A stretch of DNA of 64,000 bases from Azospirillum sp. TSO22-1 (GCF_003116015.1 NZ_LGQZ01000044.1:25704-89703), one strand, 5' to 3'. Counted from the stretch's first letter, positions 1 to 10,180 are shown. Numbers and translations: made by a program. Notes: a model not told the origin generated them from the sequence alone.

Positions 1-1
1 C

Positions 2-631
2 ATCGAGGGCGCGCACGACGTGATCGGCGACCGCGCCTTCTCCCGCGATCCGGCCCTGGTGGCGGAGCTGGCGCGGGCGACCTGCGAGGGGCTGGTCGCC
101 GGCGGTGTGCTGCCGGTGGTCAAGCACCTGCCCGGCCACGGCCGCGCCTTCGCCGACAGCCACGCCGAGCTGCCGGTGGTCGACGCCGCGCGCACCGATC
201 TTGAGGCGACCGATTTCGCCCCCTTCCGCGACCTCGCCGACATGCCGCTCGGCATGGTGGCGCACGTGGTGCTGAAGACGGTGGACCCGTTCCGCCCGGC
301 CAGCACCTCGCCGGCCGTCATCGCCGACGTCATCCGCGGGCCGTCCATCGGTTTCGACGGGCTGCTGTTCAGCGACGACCTGTCGATGGGCGCCCTGTCC
401 GGCGACGCCGGGGAGCGCACGCACGCGGTGCTGGCCGCCGGCTGCGACGTGGCGCTGCACTGCAACGGCGTCCTGGCGGAGATGGTGCAGGTCGCCGAGG
501 CCGCCCCCATATTGAGCTATGCCGCCGCCCAGCGCTGGGCGCGCGCGCAGGCCATGCGCGGGGTGCCGGAAGCGGTGGACGCGGAGGCGCTGCGCGCCCG
601 CCTCGACGCGCTGCTGACTCCGGCGGCCTGA
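2..631 (+). CDS. nagZ: Beta-N-acetylhexosaminidase NagZ, 5'-truncated by the window edge
   Basis: Glycoside hydrolase family 3 enzyme of peptidoglycan recycling; it removes N-acetylglucosamine from GlcNAc-anhydroMurNAc muropeptides in the cytoplasm. The frame is open from base 2, so only the C-terminal 209 residues of a roughly 340-residue protein are present. The family motif KHLPGHG followed by a DSH triplet (general acid/base loop) and the nucleophile motif FSDDLSMGALSG are both visible. The gene lies directly upstream of a site-2-protease-like gene and scpA-scpB, a common alphaproteobacterial arrangement. The real start is outside the window. Confidence 0.93.
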   Translation: MEGAHDVIGDRAFSRDPALVAELARATCEGLVAGGVLPVVKHLPGHGRAFADSHAELPVVDAARTDLEATDFAPFRDLADMPLGMVAHVVLKTVDPFRPASTSPAVIADVIRGPSIGFDGLLFSDDLSMGALSGDAGERTHAVLAAGCDVALHCNGVLAEMVQVAEAAPILSYAAAQRWARAQAMRGVPEAVDAEALRARLDALLTPAA

Positions 632-644
632 CGGGAGGTAGCGG

Positions 645-1322
645 GTGGAAGACTGGATTCTCAAGGTCACGGCGGTGGCGATCCCCGCCATCCTGGCGAT
701 CACGCTGCACGAGGCGGCGCACGGCTGGATGGCGCAGAAGCTGGGCGACGACACCGCCGCCCGCCTCGGCCGCGTCACCTTCAACCCGTTGCGCCACATC
801 GACCCGTTCGGCACGGTGATCCTGCCGGCGGTGATGTACTTCACCACCGGCTTCGTCTTCGGCTGGGCCAAACCGGTGCCGGTGGACTTCACCCGCCTCA
901 ACCACCCCAGGCGCGACATGGTGTGGGTGGCGCTGGCCGGGCCGGGGACCAACTTCCTGCTGGCCCTGGCCTCGGCGTGGGGGCTGGCGCGCTTCGGCGA
1001 CGTGCAGGGCATGTTCGGGGCGTGGCTGGCGGCGACGCTGACGGTGTCGGTGCTCGCCAACGTCATCCTGATGATCTTCAACATGATCCCGCTGCCGCCG
1101 CTGGACGGCGGCCGGGTGGCGGTGGGCGTGCTGCCCGACGCGCTGGCGTTCCCGCTGGCGCGGCTGGAGCGCTACGGCATCCTGATCCTGGTCTTCGCGC
1201 TGTTCCTGCTGCCCTTCGTCGGGCGCGAGCTGGGCGTGAACCTGGACGTCTTCTCGTGGATCATGCAGCCGGCCATCGGCTGGGCGATCAACGTCCTCGA
1301 ATTCCTCACCGGCCCATTATGA
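645..1322 (+). CDS. Site-2 protease family (M50) membrane metalloprotease
   Basis: Intramembrane zinc metalloprotease of the rhomboid-independent S2P group, 225 residues. The zinc-binding HEAAH motif is at residues 22-26 in the first membrane helix, and the second metal-ligand motif appears as PLPPLDGGRV near residue 155. Several hydrophobic helices cover most of the length and no PDZ domain is seen, so this is the short S2P class and not RseP. The start is a GTG preceded by GGGAGG. The stop overlaps the scpA start (ATGA), so translation is probably coupled. The substrate is unknown. Confidence 0.88.
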   Translation: MEDWILKVTAVAIPAILAITLHEAAHGWMAQKLGDDTAARLGRVTFNPLRHIDPFGTVILPAVMYFTTGFVFGWAKPVPVDFTRLNHPRRDMVWVALAGPGTNFLLALASAWGLARFGDVQGMFGAWLAATLTVSVLANVILMIFNMIPLPPLDGGRVAVGVLPDALAFPLARLERYGILILVFALFLLPFVGRELGVNLDVFSWIMQPAIGWAINVLEFLTGPL

Positions 1323-2092
1323 GCGACGACGGCTTCGCCGAAGACCAGCCGACCCCGGCCGAACAGCTGGTGGTGGCGCTCGATGGTTTCGAGGGGCCAA
1401 TCGACATGCTGCTGGCGCTGGCGCGCGACCAGAAGGTCGACCTGACGAAGATCTCGATCCTCGCGCTCGCCGACCAGTACCTCGCCTTCGTCGCCGAGGC
1501 GCGCAAGCTGCGGCTGGAGCTGGCGGCGGACTACCTCGTGATGGCGGCGTGGCTGGCCTACCTGAAGTCCCGCCTGCTGATCCCCGAGCAGCCGGAGGAC
1601 GAGCCGTCCGGCGAGGACATGGCCGCCGCGCTGGCGTTCCAGCTGCAGCGGCTGGAGGCGATGAAGGGGGTGGCGGCGACGCTGATGGCGCGTCCGCGCC
1701 TGGGCATCGACGTGTTCGCCCGCGGCGCGCCGGAGGACCTGGACATCCAGCGCAAGTCGGTGTTCCAGGTGACGCTGTACGACCTGCTGAAGGCCTACGG
1801 CGACCACAAGCGGCGCAAGGACGCCTCGGTGCTGCACATGGAGCCGCTGCGGCTCTACTCCATCGAGGACGCGGTGAAGCGGCTGGCCGAGATGATGGGG
1901 CGGATCCCGGACTGGACGACGCTGCAGAGCTTCCTGCCGCGCGAGCCGGCGGGGTCGCTGATGGGCCGCTCGGCGCTGGCCGCGCATTTCGCGGCGACGC
2001 TGGAGCTGGCCAAGGCGGGGCAGGTGGAGCTGCGCCAGGACGGCGCCTTCGGCCCGATCTGGGTCCGCCGCGCGCGGCCGGTTGAGGAGTGA
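1319..2092 (+). CDS. scpA: Segregation and condensation protein A
   Basis: Kleisin subunit of the Smc-ScpAB condensin that compacts and segregates the chromosome. The protein has 257 residues. The typical N-terminal kleisin block (FEGPIDMLLALARDQKVDL) and a central helix with YLVMAAWLAYLKSRLLIP are present, and the C-terminal winged-helix region follows. The chosen ATG overlaps the stop of the protease gene. The same frame stays open far upstream to 923, but that extension is antisense-like Gly/Arg-rich shadow sequence. scpB follows with an 11-base overlap, matching the usual scpA-scpB pairing. Confidence 0.95.
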   Translation: MSDDGFAEDQPTPAEQLVVALDGFEGPIDMLLALARDQKVDLTKISILALADQYLAFVAEARKLRLELAADYLVMAAWLAYLKSRLLIPEQPEDEPSGEDMAAALAFQLQRLEAMKGVAATLMARPRLGIDVFARGAPEDLDIQRKSVFQVTLYDLLKAYGDHKRRKDASVLHMEPLRLYSIEDAVKRLAEMMGRIPDWTTLQSFLPREPAGSLMGRSALAAHFAATLELAKAGQVELRQDGAFGPIWVRRARPVEE

Positions 2093-2729
2093 GGGTGTGG
2101 TGATCGAAATGGTCAAGGACCCCGAGCGGGTCGAGGCGAAGATCCAGAAGCTGCGGCTGCTCGAGGCGCTGCTGTTCGCCTCCGCCGAGCCGCTGGACGA
2201 GGAGGTGCTGGGCGGCCGCCTGGGGCCGGACGCGGACGTGCGCGCCCTGCTGGAGGAACTGCGCACGCACTATGCGCCGCGCGGCGTGAACCTCGTGCGC
2301 ACCGGGGCGGGATGGGCCTTCCGCACCGCGCCGGACCTGGCGCCGCTGCTGCGGCTGGAGCAGGAGGTGTCCAAGAAGCTCTCCCGCGCCGCCATCGAGA
2401 CGCTGGCCATCGTCGCCTACCACCAGCCGGTCACCCGCGGCGAGATCGAGCAGATCCGCGGCGTCGCCACCAGCAAGGGCACGCTGGACATCCTGATGGA
2501 GCACGGCTGGATCCGCCCGGGCCGCCGCCGCGAGACCGCCGGCCGGCCGCTGACCTGGATCACCACCGACCATTTCCTCGACCATTTCGGGCTGGAGACG
2601 CTGCGCGACCTGCCGGGCGTGGACGACCTGCGCGCCGCCGGCCTGCTCGACTCGCGGCCGGTGCTGTACGGCGTCTCGGCGGGGGTGGGCGACGCGCTGC
2701 CGTCGCCGGACGAGGCCGACGAAGAATAG
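2082..2729 (+). CDS. scpB: Segregation and condensation protein B
   Basis: Dimeric winged-helix partner of ScpA in the Smc condensin complex, up to 215 residues. Two tandem winged-helix domains are expected; the recognisable family block is SRAAIETLAIVAYHQPVTRGE followed by IRGV and a GRPLTWITT strand. The start is uncertain: TTG at 2082 overlaps scpA, while GTG at 2097 or 2100 and ATG at 2109 are also in frame and the last would remove only nine residues. It lies between scpA and the tat operon. Confidence 0.94.
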   Translation: MRSEGVVIEMVKDPERVEAKIQKLRLLEALLFASAEPLDEEVLGGRLGPDADVRALLEELRTHYAPRGVNLVRTGAGWAFRTAPDLAPLLRLEQEVSKKLSRAAIETLAIVAYHQPVTRGEIEQIRGVATSKGTLDILMEHGWIRPGRRRETAGRPLTWITTDHFLDHFGLETLRDLPGVDDLRAAGLLDSRPVLYGVSAGVGDALPSPDEADEE

Positions 2730-2868
2730 GGGGAGACCCCCTCGTATCCTCGTCCGAAATGCCTACCTGAATCGGTGAATCGCCCGGTCCGCCCGTCGTT
2801 GCGGCCCGGGAACGTTTCTGCCATAGTGCCGCCCCTGACAGGGGGCAAACGCTCGGGAACTGGAGACC

Positions 2869-3150
2869 ATGGGATTTACCAGCATCTGGCACTGGATCAT
2901 CGTTCTGCTGATCGTGGTGCTTCTCTTCGGCGCCGGCAAACTGCCGAAGGTGATGGGCGACCTGGCCAAGGGCATCAAGAACTTCAAGGCCGGGCTGAAG
3001 GACGACAGCGACGATGAGGCGCCGGCGCAGCCCGCCGCCACTGTGACGCCGCTGCCGAATCAGGCCGCCGCGCCGGTCGTTCCGCCTGCTCCGGCGGCCG
3101 CTCCGGGCACCGACCCCGGCCTGAAGAAGGACGAGACGGCCCGCACCTGA
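2869..3150 (+). CDS. tatA: Sec-independent (Tat) translocase subunit TatA
   Basis: Pore-forming subunit of the twin-arginine translocase that exports folded proteins. 93 residues: one N-terminal membrane helix (about residues 6-21), the conserved FG hinge ([15 protein letters not shown]), an amphipathic helix rich in Lys, and a Pro/Ala-rich acidic tail. The ATG is preceded by a GGAG-type site. A 139-base gap separates it from scpB, so it may have its own promoter. tatB and tatC follow. Confidence 0.96.
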   Translation: MGFTSIWHWIIVLLIVVLLFGAGKLPKVMGDLAKGIKNFKAGLKDDSDDEAPAQPAATVTPLPNQAAAPVVPPAPAAAPGTDPGLKKDETART

Positions 3151-3198
3151 GCGGCGCCGTCGTCGCCCGCACACGCCGGCTGAGAGGTTCGAGGACGC

Positions 3199-3678
3199 AT
3201 GTTCGACATCGGCTGGTCCGAGCTTATGGTCATCGCGCTGGTGGCCCTGGTGGTCATCGGCCCGAAGGACCTGCCGCAGGCGATCTACGCCGTCGGCAAG
3301 TGGGTGCGGAAGGCGCGCTTGGTGGCGCGCGACTTCCAGGGCCACTTGGACGACATGATGCGCGAGGCGGAGCTGGACGACCTGCGCAAGCAGGCGCTGA
3401 AGGCCCGCGACCTCAACATCAAGGCGATGGTGGAGAATCAGATCGACCCCAAGGGCGATCTGAAGGCCGCCTTCGACCTGCCGCCGGAGATGACCGGCGC
3501 CGCCGGACACCCCGGCAGCCCGCCGGAGGACGCGCCGCCGCTGCCGCCCGCCGACCCGCTGGCTGAAGCCGCGGCCGCCGCGCCGACGCCGGCTGAGGCG
3601 GCGCCCGCCGAGGCGCCCAAGGCCGCCGCCGACTCCGCCGTGGTCCCGCAACCCACGACCGACACCAAGACGACATGA
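3199..3678 (+). CDS. tatB: Sec-independent (Tat) translocase subunit TatB
   Basis: Receptor subunit that works with TatC in signal-peptide recognition. 159 residues. The TatB hallmark N-terminus [21 protein letters not shown] carries the Glu at position 8 in the membrane helix, followed by GPKDLPQAI and a long amphipathic helix. The C-terminal third is Pro/Ala-rich low complexity. The stop overlaps the tatC start, so the two are translationally coupled. Confidence 0.95.
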   Translation: MFDIGWSELMVIALVALVVIGPKDLPQAIYAVGKWVRKARLVARDFQGHLDDMMREAELDDLRKQALKARDLNIKAMVENQIDPKGDLKAAFDLPPEMTGAAGHPGSPPEDAPPLPPADPLAEAAAAAPTPAEAAPAEAPKAAADSAVVPQPTTDTKTT

Positions 3679-4499
3679 CCGGGATGACCACCGAACCCGA
3701 GCAAGACGAGGTCGAAGACAGCAAGATGCCGCTGATCGATCATTTGATCGAGCTGCGCAACCGGCTGATGTATTCGATCGTGGCGCTGCTGGTGGCCTTC
3801 CTGCTGTGCTACCTCGTGTCGGACAAGATATACAATTTCCTGGTGCAGCCGCTCGCCGACATCCTGGCGGGGCAGGGGCGCCGGATGATCTACACCGGCC
3901 TGACCGAGGCGTTCTTCACCTACGTGAAGGTGGCGTTCTGGGCCGGTTGCTTCCTCGCCTTCCCGATCGTCGCCAGCCAGGTCTGGATGTTCGTGGCGCC
4001 CGGCCTCTACAAGCACGAGCGCAAGGCCTTCCTGCCCTTCCTAGCGGCGACGCCGGTGCTGTTCTTCCTCGGCGGGGCGCTGGTCTACTACTTCGTGTTC
4101 CCGATGGCCTGGAAGTTCTTCCTGGGCTTCGAGTTCCACCCCGGCGGCGACACCGGCCAGCTGCCCATCGAGTTCGAGGCCCGCGTCGGCGAGTACCTGC
4201 ATCTGGTGATGGCGCTGATCTTCGCCTTCGGCGTGGCGTTCCAGCTGCCGGTGGTGCTGACGCTGCTGGTGCGCGCCGGCCTGCTGACGGTGGAGACGCT
4301 GACCTCCAAGCGCCGCTACGCGATCGTCTTCGTGTTCATCGTCGCCGCAGTGCTGACGCCGCCGGACGTGATCAGCCAGGTGAGCCTCGCCATCCCGATG
4401 CTGTTCCTCTACGAGGTCTCCATCTGGATCGGCCGTGCCATCGAGAAGAAGCGCGCCGAACGCGAAGCCACCGACGAGGCGGAGACGGCGGCGGAGTAA
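3675..4499 (+). CDS. tatC: Sec-independent (Tat) translocase subunit TatC
   Basis: Core polytopic subunit of the Tat translocase that binds the twin-arginine motif. 274 residues with six membrane helices. Conserved features seen are the N-terminal HLIELRNRL segment, the [12 protein letters not shown] block and the [12 protein letters not shown] segment with the conserved Phe-Gly/Gln. The C-terminal tail is charged and Glu/Ala-rich. ATG at 3675 overlaps the tatB stop; ATG at 3684 is an alternative start. A hairpin lies just after the stop. Confidence 0.97.
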   Translation: MTGMTTEPEQDEVEDSKMPLIDHLIELRNRLMYSIVALLVAFLLCYLVSDKIYNFLVQPLADILAGQGRRMIYTGLTEAFFTYVKVAFWAGCFLAFPIVASQVWMFVAPGLYKHERKAFLPFLAATPVLFFLGGALVYYFVFPMAWKFFLGFEFHPGGDTGQLPIEFEARVGEYLHLVMALIFAFGVAFQLPVVLTLLVRAGLLTVETLTSKRRYAIVFVFIVAAVLTPPDVISQVSLAIPMLFLYEVSIWIGRAIEKKRAEREATDEAETAAE

Positions 4500-4509
4500 A
4501 GGGCTGATC

Positions 4510-4535
4510 CCCTCCCGCCGGAGGCCGGGGGAGGG
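4510..4535. terminator. Stem-loop between convergent tatC and the hybrid kinase gene
   Basis: CCCTCCC is followed about nine bases later by a GGGAGGG-containing run, giving a short G+C-rich stem. There is no clear T tract on either side. It sits between two convergent genes and may act as a bidirectional terminator. It belongs to the same CCCTCCC/GGGAGGG style as the hairpins near 20830 and 62381. Confidence 0.4.
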
Positions 4536-4571
4536 AGCAGGGCAGCCCCTGAAACCGCCCCCGAAACCGTC

Positions 4572-7500
4572 CTACGCCGCCGTTGCCTTGTGGTCGTGCT
4601 GCTGCCGCACGCGGGCGTAGGCCTCGGCCAGGGCCGTCGCTTCCGACGACACCGCCTGCGCGTCCTGCCGCCGCGCCGCCTCGACGATGCGGGTGGCGGC
4701 GTCCGCGACCTCGGCGAAGCCGACGCTGCCGGCCGCGCCCTTCAGGGTGTGCGCCTCGCGCTCGGCCGCTTCCAGGTCGGAGGCGCGGCAGGCGTCGCGC
4801 AGGCGGCTGAGATTCTCCGGCGAGTCGCGGAAGAAGGTCTCCAGCAGCGCGTGGAAGCCGGAATCGCCCATGGCCTCGCGCAGTTCCGCCAGCTTGACCG
4901 CGTCGGCCTCACGCGCGACGGGCTGCGGTGGCGCGGCCACCGGCGTGGGCGCCGCCACGGCGTAGGGCACGCCGCCGGAACGCCCGGCCCAGCGCGATAC
5001 GGTGGCGAGCAGGCGTTGCGCGTCCACCGGCTTGGCGAGGTAGTCGTCCATGCCCGCGGCGTAGCACAGCGCGTCGTCGCCCCGCATGGCGTTGGCGGTC
5101 ATGGCGACGATGGGGATGCGCGCGGCCGGGCCGGGCAGGTTGCGGATCGTGCGCGTCGCCTCCAGCCCGTCCATCTCCGGCATCTGCACGTCCATCAGCA
5201 CCATGTCGTAGGGGATGGCGCGCACCGCCGCCACCGCCTCGGTGCCGCTGGCCACCGCCTCGGCCACATGGCCGGCGCGGCGCAGCAGGGCGAGGGCGAG
5301 CTGCTGGTTCACCGGGTTGTCCTCGGCCACCAGGATGCGGCAACGCCTGCCCTCGGCCGGCGCCGCGGCCGCCGCGGCCGGGGCGGGGGGCGCTTCGGCT
5401 TGGCCGGGCTCGGCGTCGAGCAGCTGGGCGAGGCAGGCCCTCAGCGCGTCCAGGCGCACCGGCTTGGGGAGCAGCGCGTCGATGGCGCCGGGCGCCGGCG
5501 GCTGGCCGGGCTGCGAGGAGGCGAGCGCCAGCCGCATCCGGATCAGCGCCGGGGTGGCGCGGATCCGCTCGGCCAGTTCGGGGCCGGTGACGCGCGGCAT
5601 GCGGTGGTCGAGGATGGCGGCGTCGAAGGCACGGCCATCCGCCTCGGCTGCGGTCAGCGCGGCCATGGCGGTGTCGGCGTCCTCGGCGGACTCGGCGACG
5701 ATGCCGAAGGCGGCGAGCTGGCGCGCCAGCACGTCGCGGTTCACCGCCATGTCGTCCACCACCATCATCCGCCGGCCGGACCAGCGCAGCGCGGGGTCGG
5801 CCGGCACCGCGGTGCGCTCCAGCGGCACGGTGAACCGGAAGACGCTGCCGCGGCCGGGCGCGGTGTCGACGCCGATGGAGCCGCCCATCAGCTCGGTCAG
5901 GCGCTTGCAGATCGCCAGCCCCAGGCCGGTGCCGCCGTGACGGCGGGCCGGGCTGGCGTCCACCTGGGAGAACATGGAGAACAGCCGCTCGCGGTTCGCC
6001 TCGGCGATGCCGATGCCGGTGTCGCGCACCTCGAAGCGGATCTGCACCCGGTTGTCCAGGGTGGACTCCTCGAACAGCAGGATGGAGATGCTGCCGCGGT
6101 CGGTGAACTTGACCGCGTTGCCGGCGAGGTTGAGCAGGATCTGCCGCAGCCGCCCAGCGTCGCCGCGCAGCGTGCCGCGCAGAGACGGCGGCACGAAGCT
6201 GACCAGCTCCACCCCCTTGGCCACGGTGCGCGGGGCGAGGATGTCGACCACGCTCTCGACCAGCGGCACAAGTTCGAACTCTCCCATCTCCAGCGCCAGC
6301 TTGCCGGCGTCGATCTTCGAGAAGTCGAGGATGTCGTTGAGGATGGACAACAGCGATTCGGCGGAATCGCGGATCGTCCCCGCGTAGGAACGCTGCTCCT
6401 CGCTCATCGGGGTGTCGAGCAGCAGGCCGGCCATGCCGATCACGCCGTTCATCGGCGTGCGGATCTCATGGCTCATGGTGGCCAGGAATTCCATCTTGAT
6501 GCGCTGGCCGGCCTCGGCGCGCTCCTTGGCCTCGCGCAGGTCGCTCTCGGCGTGCTTGCGCTCGGTCAGGTCGCGGAGGATGGCGGCGAACAGCGGGCCG
6601 TCGTGCGTGCGCACCTCGGCAATCGAGATGTCCAACGGGAACGCCTCGCCGGTGCGGCGCATCGCGGTCACCTCCCGGTTGAAGCCGGTGGGCGGGCGCG
6701 GGCCGGGGCCGGTCACCCCGGCCATGCCGCGGCGGTGCGCCTCGCGGTCCTCGGGCGCCATCAGCTCGGTGACGTTGCGGCCGACCAGCTCACCCGGCGG
6801 GAAGTTGAAGATGCGGTGGGCGGCGTTGTTGGCGCTCTCGATCCGGCCGTCGGCGCGCGCGGTCAGAATGCCCTCGACCGCCGTCTCCAGGATCGCCTTC
6901 AGGCGCGCGTTGCCCTCCTCCAGCGCCACGCCCTGCCGGCGCAGCAGGCCGAGGCTGCGCATCAGCAGCACGGTGAACAGCGCGATCAGCACGATGAACG
7001 CACCGGCGATCAGCGCGCTGTCGCGCACGCTGGCGCGCCACGCGGCCAGTTCGTCCTGTTCGTCGTGGGTGACCACCAGCACCAGCGGCCAGACCGGCAC
7101 GGTGCGGTAGGACACCATGCGGCGCCGGCCATCCACCGTCTCGGTGAACACGCCGTTCTCGGCTTGGCGCAGATGGGTGTGGAAGGGCGAGGATGCGGCG
7201 TCCGAGCGGCCGACGCCCACCGGGTCCAGGGGCAACCCGGCCAGCCGCACGCCGTCGAAGCGGTACAGCGTCACCGAACCGCTCTGGCCGATCTCCACGG
7301 TCTGGAAGATGCCGTGCAGGTAGTCCGGGTTGACCGCGGCGACCACGACGCCGAGCAGCTTGCCATGCGTCCCGCGCACCGGCAGGCTCATCGGCAGCAG
7401 CCAGTCGGCGGAGTTCGCGTCGTGCGGCGGGATCAGCGTCCGGCCGCGCACCGGCATGCCGATGAACAGGTCCTTCTCGGTGCCGCTCAGGGGGGCCGCG

Positions 7501-7910
7501 ATGAAGTCGCGGTCGCGCAGCGAGGCGACGACGTTGTGGTTCTCCTCGGTGCTGGCGACCACGTGGCCGCTGGTGTCGACCAGCGTCAGCGAGCGCAGGT
7601 GCGGCGAGCGGCGCACGCGCTCCTGCAGCAGCGCCGTCACGTCGGTGCGCGCGTCCAGACTGTCGGGCATGCCATTGTAGCCGACCGCGTCGGCGACCGA
7701 GACCAGGGTGACGTCCACCGCCTGCACGGTCCGCGTGGTGCCCGCCTCCAGCGCGCTGGTGAGGTTGGCGAGCGTCTTCGCGCCCTTCTCGAGCGTCAGC
7801 GAGCGGCCCGCGTAGAACTGGTAGCCGAGATCGAACAGGATCGCGGCCACGGCGATCAGAGCGAAGGCGACCAGACCGCCCCGGTTCAGGAAGAAGCCCT
7901 GCTTGGGCAT
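4572..7910 (-). CDS. Hybrid sensor histidine kinase with PAS, two receivers and Hpt domain
   Basis: Membrane-bound phosphorelay protein of 1112 residues from the ATG at 7910, which has a GGGAG site ten bases upstream; the frame opens further to 8009 but that part looks untranslated. Order: membrane helix near residues 10-28, periplasmic PDC/Cache-type sensor, second membrane helix near 300, PAS domain, HisKA with the [10 protein letters not shown] box (phospho-His 481), HATPase, receiver 1 (Asp 768 in LDHRMP), receiver 2 (Asp 907 in [11 protein letters not shown]) and a C-terminal Hpt (His 1054 in [10 protein letters not shown]). This is the BarA/ArcB-like tripartite layout with an additional receiver. 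No cognate response regulator is adjacent. The ligand is unknown. Confidence 0.93.
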   Translation of the reverse strand: MPKQGFFLNRGGLVAFALIAVAAILFDLGYQFYAGRSLTLEKGAKTLANLTSALEAGTTRTVQAVDVTLVSVADAVGYNGMPDSLDARTDVTALLQERVRRSPHLRSLTLVDTSGHVVASTEENHNVVASLRDRDFIAAPLSGTEKDLFIGMPVRGRTLIPPHDANSADWLLPMSLPVRGTHGKLLGVVVAAVNPDYLHGIFQTVEIGQSGSVTLYRFDGVRLAGLPLDPVGVGRSDAASSPFHTHLRQAENGVFTETVDGRRRMVSYRTVPVWPLVLVVTHDEQDELAAWRASVRDSALIAGAFIVLIALFTVLLMRSLGLLRRQGVALEEGNARLKAILETAVEGILTARADGRIESANNAAHRIFNFPPGELVGRNVTELMAPEDREAHRRGMAGVTGPGPRPPTGFNREVTAMRRTGEAFPLDISIAEVRTHDGPLFAAILRDLTERKHAESDLREAKERAEAGQRIKMEFLATMSHEIRTPMNGVIGMAGLLLDTPMSEEQRSYAGTIRDSAESLLSILNDILDFSKIDAGKLALEMGEFELVPLVESVVDILAPRTVAKGVELVSFVPPSLRGTLRGDAGRLRQILLNLAGNAVKFTDRGSISILLFEESTLDNRVQIRFEVRDTGIGIAEANRERLFSMFSQVDASPARRHGGTGLGLAICKRLTELMGGSIGVDTAPGRGSVFRFTVPLERTAVPADPALRWSGRRMMVVDDMAVNRDVLARQLAAFGIVAESAEDADTAMAALTAAEADGRAFDAAILDHRMPRVTGPELAERIRATPALIRMRLALASSQPGQPPAPGAIDALLPKPVRLDALRACLAQLLDAEPGQAEAPPAPAAAAAAPAEGRRCRILVAEDNPVNQQLALALLRRAGHVAEAVASGTEAVAAVRAIPYDMVLMDVQMPEMDGLEATRTIRNLPGPAARIPIVAMTANAMRGDDALCYAAGMDDYLAKPVDAQRLLATVSRWAGRSGGVPYAVAAPTPVAAPPQPVAREADAVKLAELREAMGDSGFHALLETFFRDSPENLSRLRDACRASDLEAAEREAHTLKGAAGSVGFAEVADAATRIVEAARRQDAQAVSSEATALAEAYARVRQQHDHKATAA

Positions 7911-7980
7911 GCGCGACAGACTCCCGGCGCGGGACGGCGGCTGCGGCTTATCCGGGAGCCTCCTCACGGCCTCAAGCCGG

Positions 7981-8009
7981 ATACTAGGCATATATCGGAT
8001 TACCTGCAA
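7981..8009 (-). promoter_or_regulatory. Candidate sigma-70-type promoter of the hybrid kinase gene
   Basis: Read on the minus strand, TTGCAG and TAGTAT are separated by 17 bases. The -35 match is modest and the -10 match good. It would start transcription about 60 bases before the preferred kinase start at 7910, which supports that start over the longer frame. Confidence 0.4.
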
Positions 8010-8076
8010 GCGAGGGCTGTACAGCCGCCCCGCGGCACAAAATACTAAGACACCTCAGTAATCTAGCTCCGGAGGC

Positions 8077-10002
8077 TCAGATCTCCACCTGGGTGCCCAG
8101 CTCCACCACGCGGCCGGGCGGGATGCAGAAGAACTCGGTCGCCGACAGGGCGGTCTTCGACATCAGGATGAACAGCGGCTCGCGCCAGGTCGGCAGGCCG
8201 GTGCGCCGCGACGGGATCAGCGTCTCGCGGCCGAGGAAGAACGAGGTGTCCATCATGTCGGTGTGCAGGCCGTAGCGGCGGCAACGCTCCAGCGCCTGCG
8301 GCACGTGCGGCTGCTCCATGTAGCCGTAGTGCAGGATCACCCGGAAGAAGCCCTTGCCCAGCTTCTCGACGTGGATGGCGCGGTCCTCGTACACCCAGGG
8401 CACGTCGTCGACGATGACCGTCAGGATGATGACGCGCTCGTGCAGCACCTTGTTGTGCTTGATGTTGTGCAGCAGGACGTGCGGCACGACGTCGGGGTTG
8501 CCGGTCATGAACACCGCGGTGCCGGCGACGCGCATCGGCGATTCCGGCCGGATGCGCTCCAGGAACATCTCCATGGGCAGGGAGTCCTGGTACAGCCGCT
8601 CGGCCAGGATGGTGCGACCCTTACGCCAGGTGGTCATGATGAGGAACACCACGACGGCGACGACCAGCGGGAACCAGCCGCCCTGCGGCACCTTCAGCAG
8701 TGTCGAGCCGAACAGCGCCAGGTCGATGACCAGGAACGCGGAGAGCGCCGGTATCAGCAGCCACGGGTTCCAGTGCCACAGCCGGCGGGCCACGAAGGCG
8801 ATGAGGATGGCGTCGATCACCATGGCGCCGGTCACCGACACGCCGTAGGCGGCGGCAAGGTTGCTGGACGACTGGAAGGCCAGCACCAGGAACATCACGC
8901 CGACCAGCAGCAGCCAGTTGTTGCGCGGGATGTAGACCTGCCCGATCTCGTGCACCGAGGTGTGGCGGATCTCCCGCCGCGGCAGGTAGCCGAGCTGCAC
9001 CGCCTGCCGGGTCAGCGAGAAGGCGCCGGAGATCACCGCCTGGCTGGCGATCACCGTCGCCATGGTGGCCAGGATCACCAGCGGGTAGAGCAGCCAGTCC
9101 GGCGCCAGATGGTAGAAGGGGCTCTCGCGCGCCTCGGGCTCGTGCAGCAGCAGGGCGCCCTGGCCGTAGTAGTTCAGCACCAGCGCCGGCAGCACGAAGT
9201 ACAGCCACACCAGCCGGATCGGCCGGCGGCCGAAATGGCCCATGTCGGCGTACAGCGCCTCGGCGCCGGTGACTGCCAGCACCACGGCGCCCAGGCCGAC
9301 GAAGGTCGCCAGGGGGTGGGCGATCCACAGCAGGATGGCGTATTCGGGATCGAGCGCGCGCAGCACGTCCGGCCAGCGCACGATCTGCACGATTCCCAAT
9401 CCCGCCAGCGTGGCGAACCACAGCAGCATGATCGGCCCGAACAGGATGCCGACCTTGCCGGTGCCCTGGCGCTGGAAGACGAACAGCACCGCCAGCACCA
9501 GCAGCGTGATCGGCACCACGTAGGGCTCGAACACCGGGGTGGCGACCTTCAGGCCTTCCACGGCGCTCAGCACCGAGATGGCCGGGGTGATCAGGCTGTC
9601 GCCGAAGAACAGCGCCATGCCCAGGATCGCCAGGCCGATCACCGCGCGCTGCCCGCGCGGGCTGGCCAGCCCGCGCTGCGCCAGGGTGCCCAGCGCCAGC
9701 ACGCCACCCTCGCCCTTGTTGTCGGCGCGCATGACGACCATGACGTACTTCACGGTGACGACGATCATCAGCGTCCAGGTCACCAGCGACAGCACGCCCA
9801 GCACCGTCGTCTCGTTGAGCGGCAGGTGCGCCTCGGCGAACACCTCGCGCATGGTGTAGAGCGGGCTGGTGCCGATGTCGCCGTACACCACGCCCAGCGC
9901 GCCGAGCATCAGCGCGGGCAGGCGGTTGCTGACCGTGTGGCTGGCCTCGCCCTGCGATGCCGGGTTGGCGGGCGTCTTGCCGGAGGTCTGCGCGGTTTCC
10001 AT
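8077..10002 (-). CDS. kup: Potassium uptake protein Kup
   Basis: KUP/HAK/KT family proton-coupled potassium importer of the inner membrane, 641 residues, the normal family length. The N-terminal signature ALGVVYGDIGTSPLYTMREVF is present, followed by about 12 membrane helices and a cytoplasmic C-terminal domain. The start ATG at 10002 gives a short hydrophilic leader before the first helix, as usual. It is divergent from the SOS-box region at 10.2 kb and upstream of the hybrid kinase, separated from it by 166 bases, so co-transcription is not certain. Confidence 0.95.
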   Translation of the reverse strand: METAQTSGKTPANPASQGEASHTVSNRLPALMLGALGVVYGDIGTSPLYTMREVFAEAHLPLNETTVLGVLSLVTWTLMIVVTVKYVMVVMRADNKGEGGVLALGTLAQRGLASPRGQRAVIGLAILGMALFFGDSLITPAISVLSAVEGLKVATPVFEPYVVPITLLVLAVLFVFQRQGTGKVGILFGPIMLLWFATLAGLGIVQIVRWPDVLRALDPEYAILLWIAHPLATFVGLGAVVLAVTGAEALYADMGHFGRRPIRLVWLYFVLPALVLNYYGQGALLLHEPEARESPFYHLAPDWLLYPLVILATMATVIASQAVISGAFSLTRQAVQLGYLPRREIRHTSVHEIGQVYIPRNNWLLLVGVMFLVLAFQSSSNLAAAYGVSVTGAMVIDAILIAFVARRLWHWNPWLLIPALSAFLVIDLALFGSTLLKVPQGGWFPLVVAVVVFLIMTTWRKGRTILAERLYQDSLPMEMFLERIRPESPMRVAGTAVFMTGNPDVVPHVLLHNIKHNKVLHERVIILTVIVDDVPWVYEDRAIHVEKLGKGFFRVILHYGYMEQPHVPQALERCRRYGLHTDMMDTSFFLGRETLIPSRRTGLPTWREPLFILMSKTALSATEFFCIPPGRVVELGTQVEI

Positions 10003-10072
10003 GCGGCCGTCTCGTTCCCCTTTGGCGCGCCGTTGGACCGGCGGTGGCGCCGAAGGGGCGCCTTGTCTTCGC

Positions 10073-10098
10073 AGTTACAACGCGTCGACAGTTACAAC
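10073..10098. repeat. Direct repeat AGTTACAAC upstream of kup
   Basis: Two identical nine-base copies (10073-10081 and 10090-10098) have starts 17 bases apart, flanking a GTCGAC palindrome. They lie 70-100 bases upstream of the kup start codon. The spacing would place them on nearly the same face of the helix plus half a turn. This could be a regulator binding site; no protein is assigned. Confidence 0.4.
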
Positions 10099-10180
10099 AT
10101 TCGACGGACCGCCACCACAGACAAGCGGGCGAACCGCCGGCGCGCACCGGACGGTGCGGCGAGCGGCCCGTTCAAAATGA

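Noticed and set aside
923..1318. Upstream extension of the scpA frame
   Set aside because: It overlaps the protease gene in another frame and is Gly/Ala/Arg-rich shadow sequence; the family start is at 1319.
4590..8048. Very long plus-strand frame opposite the hybrid kinase
   Set aside because: Antisense shadow, His/Arg/Gly-rich without domain structure; the minus-strand kinase has complete catalytic motifs.
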